From: Limnohabitans sp.
Lineage (GTDB): Bacteria; Pseudomonadota; Gammaproteobacteria; Burkholderiales; Burkholderiaceae_C
Direction: 5' to 3'
Assembly (NCBI GenBank): GCA_024641725.1
Contig: JAHECM010000125.1
Span: 1 to 7,549, forward strand
DNA: 7,549 nucleotides
The notes under the pieces are model-generated. The model was not told the origin of the DNA and made no database searches. It saw only the letters and a list, made by a program, of their open reading frames with translations. A program made the position numbers and the translations under genes. Below are positions 5,055-7,549 of this stretch, piece after piece; positions within the stretch are counted from its first letter, which is position 1; every line of letters begins with the position of its first letter.

Positions 5055-6230
5055 TCACAGCACTTCGAAGATGCCGCAAGCGCCCATACCGCCGCCAATG
5101 CACATGGTCACCGCCACGCGCTTGGCGCCACGGCGCTTGCCCTCAATCAGGGCGTGGCCGGTCAGGCGCTGGCCCGACACTCCGTAGGGGTGGCCCACCG
5201 CGATCGCACCGCCATTGACGTTCAGGCGGTCGGCCGGGATGCCCAGCTTGTCGCGGCAGTACAGCACTTGCACGGCAAAGGCTTCGTTGAGTTCCCACAG
5301 ATCAATGTCATTGACCGTGAGGCCCAGACGCGCCAGCGCTTTGGGCACGGCGTAGACCGGGCCAATGCCCATCTCGTCGGGTTCGCAACCGGCCACGGCA
5401 AAGCCGAGGAAACGGCCCAGCGGCTTCATGCCGCGTTGTTCGGCCAGTTTTTCGTCCATCAAGACGCATGCGCCCGCGCCGTCCGAGAACTGGCTGGCGT
5501 TGCCTGCGGTGACCAAGCCACCGGGCAGCGCCGAGCGCAGGCCGCTGATGGCGTCCAGCGTGGTGCCTTCGCGAAGACCTTCGTCGCGGCTCACGGTCAC
5601 TTGCTTGGTGGTCATGCCCATGACTTTGTCGATCACGCCTTGCGTGACGGTGATGGGCGCGATTTCGGCGTCAAACAAACCAGCTGCTGCTGCAGCGCAG
5701 GCTTTTTGCTGGCTGGCCGCGCCGTACTCGTCCATGCGCTCACGGGCGATTTTGTAGCGCTTGGCCACTTGCTCGGCGGTCTGCAGCATGTTCCAGTAGA
5801 TTTCTGGCTTTTGCTTGGCCAGCGCCAAGTCTTGCATCATGTGGGTGTTCATCTCTTGCTGCACGCAAGAGATGCTTTCCACGCCACCAGCCACATAGAC
5901 CTGGCCTTCGCCCGCGATGATGCGTTGCGCAGCCAAGGCGATGGTTTGCAGGCCCGACGAGCAAAAGCGGTTCACGGTCATGCCCGACACCGAAATCGGC
6001 ATTCCGGCTTTGAGCGCGATCTGGCGAGCGATGTTGGCACCGGTAGCGCCCTCAGGGCTGGCGCAACCCATGATCACGTCTTCGACTTCGGCGGCGTCGA
6101 TGCCCGCACGCGCCACGGCGTGTTGCACCGCGTGGCCGCCGAGCGTGGCGCCATGGGTCATGTTGAAAGCGCCCTTCCAGCTCTTGGCCAGAGGGGTGCG
6201 GGCGGTAGAAACGATAACGACGTTGGTCAT
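5055..6230 (-). CDS. fadA: 3-ketoacyl-CoA thiolase (acetyl-CoA C-acyltransferase)
   Basis: A 391-residue thiolase, the standard length for the family. It cleaves 3-ketoacyl-CoA with CoA to acetyl-CoA and a shortened acyl-CoA, the last step of beta-oxidation. The nucleophilic cysteine is Cys90 in NRFCSSGLQ, the NEAF motif is present (ELNEAFAVQ), the catalytic His347 lies in GHPYGVSGQR, and the second catalytic cysteine Cys377 lies in MCIGGGMGACG near the C-terminus. The frame is open for 38 more codons upstream, but those overlap fadB and look non-coding. The ATG at 6228-6230 gives the normal MTNVVIVSTARTP start and has AAGGA 8 nt upstream. It follows fadB by 25 nt, the usual pairing for a beta-oxidation complex, so fadA is the likely role. 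A biosynthetic acetoacetyl-CoA thiolase (phaA/atoB type) cannot be excluded from sequence alone but fits the context less well. A terminator follows the gene. Confidence 0.92.
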   Translation of the reverse strand: MTNVVIVSTARTPLAKSWKGAFNMTHGATLGGHAVQHAVARAGIDAAEVEDVIMGCASPEGATGANIARQIALKAGMPISVSGMTVNRFCSSGLQTIALAAQRIIAGEGQVYVAGGVESISCVQQEMNTHMMQDLALAKQKPEIYWNMLQTAEQVAKRYKIARERMDEYGAASQQKACAAAAAGLFDAEIAPITVTQGVIDKVMGMTTKQVTVSRDEGLREGTTLDAISGLRSALPGGLVTAGNASQFSDGAGACVLMDEKLAEQRGMKPLGRFLGFAVAGCEPDEMGIGPVYAVPKALARLGLTVNDIDLWELNEAFAVQVLYCRDKLGIPADRLNVNGGAIAVGHPYGVSGQRLTGHALIEGKRRGAKRVAVTMCIGGGMGACGIFEVL

Positions 6231-6238
6231 GTTGAAAA

Positions 6239-6243
6239 TCCTT
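6239..6243 (-). promoter_or_regulatory. Ribosome binding site deciding the thiolase start
   Basis: AAGGA lies 8 nt before the ATG at 6230 in the 25-nt gap after fadB. It decides in favour of this start over the in-frame ATG at 6344, which would overlap fadB by about 90 nt and add a non-thiolase N-terminus. Confidence 0.75.
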
Positions 6244-6255
6244 GTGTCTGCGTTA

Positions 6256-7549
6256 TCAGTTGAACGTCTTGCCGTCAGCGACCAAGCGCGCCAGCAGCGG
6301 TGCGGGTTGCCAGAAGGCCGCGTCGTCGTGCGGGTTCTTGGCAAAGCGCTTCATGGCTTCGGCCACGTTGAACAGGCCAAGGGTGTCGGCGTACAACATG
6401 GGTCCACCGCGCCAGAACGGGAAGCCGTAACCGGTGATGTAGACCATGTCGATGTCGCTGGCTTTGCTGGCAATGCCTTCTTCCAAAATGTGGCAAGCCT
6501 CGTTGACCAAAGAGAACACCAGGCGCTGCACGATTTCGTCGTCCGAAATCTTGCGTGGCGTGATGTCTTGGGCCGCGCGGTGTTTTTCAATCATCTCGAC
6601 CACCACAGGGCTGGGGATCGCGTCGCGCTTGCCCGCTTGGTAGTCGTACCAGCCTGCGCCGGTTTTTTGGCCGTAGCGGCCCATTTCGCAGAGCAAGTCA
6701 GCGGTTTTGCTGTACTTCATGCCCGGCTTTTCTTGGTAACGGCGCTTGCGGATGGCCCAGCCAATGTCGTTGCCGGCCAAGTCGCCCATGCGGAAGGGGC
6801 CCATGGCAAAGCCAAATTTTTCGACCGCCTTGTCCACTTGCGCGGGGGTGCAGCCTTCTTCGATCAGGAAGCCTGCTTGGCGGCTGTACTGCTCGATCAT
6901 GCGGTTGCCAATGAAGCCGTCGCACACGCCCGAGACCACGGCGGTTTTCTTGATCTTCTTGCCGATCGCCATCACTGTGGCCAGCACGTCTTTGGCGGTT
7001 TTCTCGCCGCGCACGACTTCGAGCAACTTCATCACGTTGGCGGGGCTGAAAAAGTGCATGCCCACCACGTCTTGCGGACGGGCGGTGAAGCTGGCGATCT
7101 GGTTCACGTCCAGGGTGGAGGTGTTGGACGCCAAAATCGCGCCGGGCTTCATGACCTTGTCGAGCTGCTTGAAGACGGCTTCTTTGACGCCCATTTCTTC
7201 AAACACCGCTTCAATAACCAAGTCGGCCTGGCCAATCTCGTCGTAGCTCAGGGTGGTGGTCAACAGCGCCATGCGCTCGTCGAACTTCTCTTGCTTGAGC
7301 TTGCCCTTTTTGACTTGGGCTTCGTAGTTTTTGCGGATGGTGGCCACGCCACGGTCCAGCGCGTCTTGCTTCATCTCCAGCATCTTGACCGGGATGCCCG
7401 CGTTCAAGAAGTTCATGGAAATGCCGCCACCCATGGTGCCTGCGCCAATGACGGCCACAGCCTTGATGTCGCGCTTGGGCGTGTCTTCGGGCACGTCGGG
7501 GATCTTGCTGGCCGCACGGTCGGCCACAAAAATGTGGCGCAGTGAACGG
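6256..7549 (-). CDS. fadB: FadB-type enoyl-CoA hydratase/3-hydroxyacyl-CoA dehydrogenase, C-terminal part (5' end outside window)
   Basis: About 430 residues of a protein whose family has about 700; the N-terminal enoyl-CoA hydratase half lies beyond the right edge. The frame is open to the edge (SLRHIFVADRAASKIP), which is the linker typical of bifunctional enzymes, so the GTG at 7527 is internal, not a start. Counting from that GTG, the NAD-binding motif GAGTMGGGI is at 28-36. The dehydrogenase catalytic residues are Ser137 (SNTST), His158 (MHFFSP), Glu170 and Asn208 in the signature CDGFIGNRM. The first C-terminal helical domain runs to about GAGWYDY (290-296), and the second covers NEACHILEEG to GYGFPFWRGGP (342-376). 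The enzyme hydrates enoyl-CoA and oxidises L-3-hydroxyacyl-CoA with NAD. It is followed 25 nt later by the thiolase gene, the usual partner of a multienzyme complex. A FadJ-type assignment remains possible. Confidence 0.93.
   Translation of the reverse strand, partial: RSLRHIFVADRAASKIPDVPEDTPKRDIKAVAVIGAGTMGGGISMNFLNAGIPVKMLEMKQDALDRGVATIRKNYEAQVKKGKLKQEKFDERMALLTTTLSYDEIGQADLVIEAVFEEMGVKEAVFKQLDKVMKPGAILASNTSTLDVNQIASFTARPQDVVGMHFFSPANVMKLLEVVRGEKTAKDVLATVMAIGKKIKKTAVVSGVCDGFIGNRMIEQYSRQAGFLIEEGCTPAQVDKAVEKFGFAMGPFRMGDLAGNDIGWAIRKRRYQEKPGMKYSKTADLLCEMGRYGQKTGAGWYDYQAGKRDAIPSPVVVEMIEKHRAAQDITPRKISDDEIVQRLVFSLVNEACHILEEGIASKASDIDMVYITGYGFPFWRGGPMLYADTLGLFNVAEAMKRFAKNPHDDAAFWQPAPLLARLVADGKTFN

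Noticed and set aside
4998..6263. A 421-codon plus-strand open frame opposite the thiolase gene
   Set aside because: Antisense shadow: no domain, no ribosome site, low-complexity His/Ala/Gly composition, and full overlap with a gene whose catalytic residues are all intact.
6231..6344. Longer thiolase start at 6344
   Set aside because: The extra 38 residues overlap the fadB 3' end in another frame and do not look like a thiolase. The ATG at 6230 has a good ribosome site and the normal N-terminus.
7525..7527. GTG at 7527 as a start for a stand-alone 423-residue 3-hydroxyacyl-CoA dehydrogenase
   Set aside because: The frame stays open to the window edge and encodes the SLRHIFVADRAA linker typical of the bifunctional enzyme, so this is an internal codon.
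5917..7545. A 542-codon open frame on the plus strand opposite fadB and the thiolase gene
   Set aside because: It is the antisense of two clearly conserved genes. Its translation is rich in His, Ala and Val with no recognisable motif, as expected from GC-rich codon use. Similar long shadows lie opposite the thiolase, the acyl-CoA dehydrogenase and the hydrolase.
1..7549. Many repeats of short words such as TTGGCC/GGCCAAG across the window
   Set aside because: They fall in frame as Ala-Lys or Gly-Gln codons and reflect codon preference. They do not form an array, and no uptake-type inverted pair was seen.

Overview
This 7.5 kb GC-rich window is packed with genes, all read from the minus strand, so transcription runs from the right edge to the left. 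The protein sequences resemble those of Burkholderiales, most likely Comamonadaceae (Limnohabitans, Polaromonas or Rhodoferax-like). That placement rests on general familiarity with the fadB/thiolase/acyl-CoA dehydrogenase sequences, not on a marker gene. No tRNA, rRNA, IS element, CRISPR array or phage gene was seen.

Layout in transcription order: (1) the 3' part of a fadB-type bifunctional enoyl-CoA hydratase/3-hydroxyacyl-CoA dehydrogenase, with its hydratase half beyond the right edge; (2) a thiolase (3-ketoacyl-CoA thiolase, fadA-like); (3) a 98-nt gap holding a well-formed intrinsic terminator or attenuator; (4) a 604-residue acyl-CoA dehydrogenase of the long DmdC/FadE5-like class; (5) a small Dabb (alpha/beta barrel) protein whose start overlaps the dehydrogenase stop; (6) a secreted NylB/EstB-like serine hydrolase of the beta-lactamase fold; (7) a short-chain dehydrogenase/reductase (SDR); (8) a PaaI-type hotdog thioesterase; (9) a 92-nt gap with a weak stem-loop; and (10) the first 55 codons of a zinc-independent NADP-dependent MDR oxidoreductase that leaves the window on the left.

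Together these make a fatty-acid or acyl-CoA beta-oxidation locus. The acyl-CoA dehydrogenase makes the enoyl-CoA, FadB hydrates and oxidises it, and the thiolase cleaves the 3-ketoacyl-CoA. The SDR, thioesterase, MDR reductase and exported hydrolase are accessory enzymes that suggest a substrate other than plain straight-chain fatty acids, perhaps one released outside the cytoplasm from an ester, lactone or amide. From the acyl-CoA dehydrogenase to the thioesterase the gaps are 25 nt or less, or an overlap, so these five genes look like one transcription unit. The fadB-thiolase pair looks like a second unit, separated by the terminator. I found no exotic system. The points most worth a second look are the terminator 22 nt before the dehydrogenase start and the exported hydrolase inside a cytoplasmic acyl-CoA operon.
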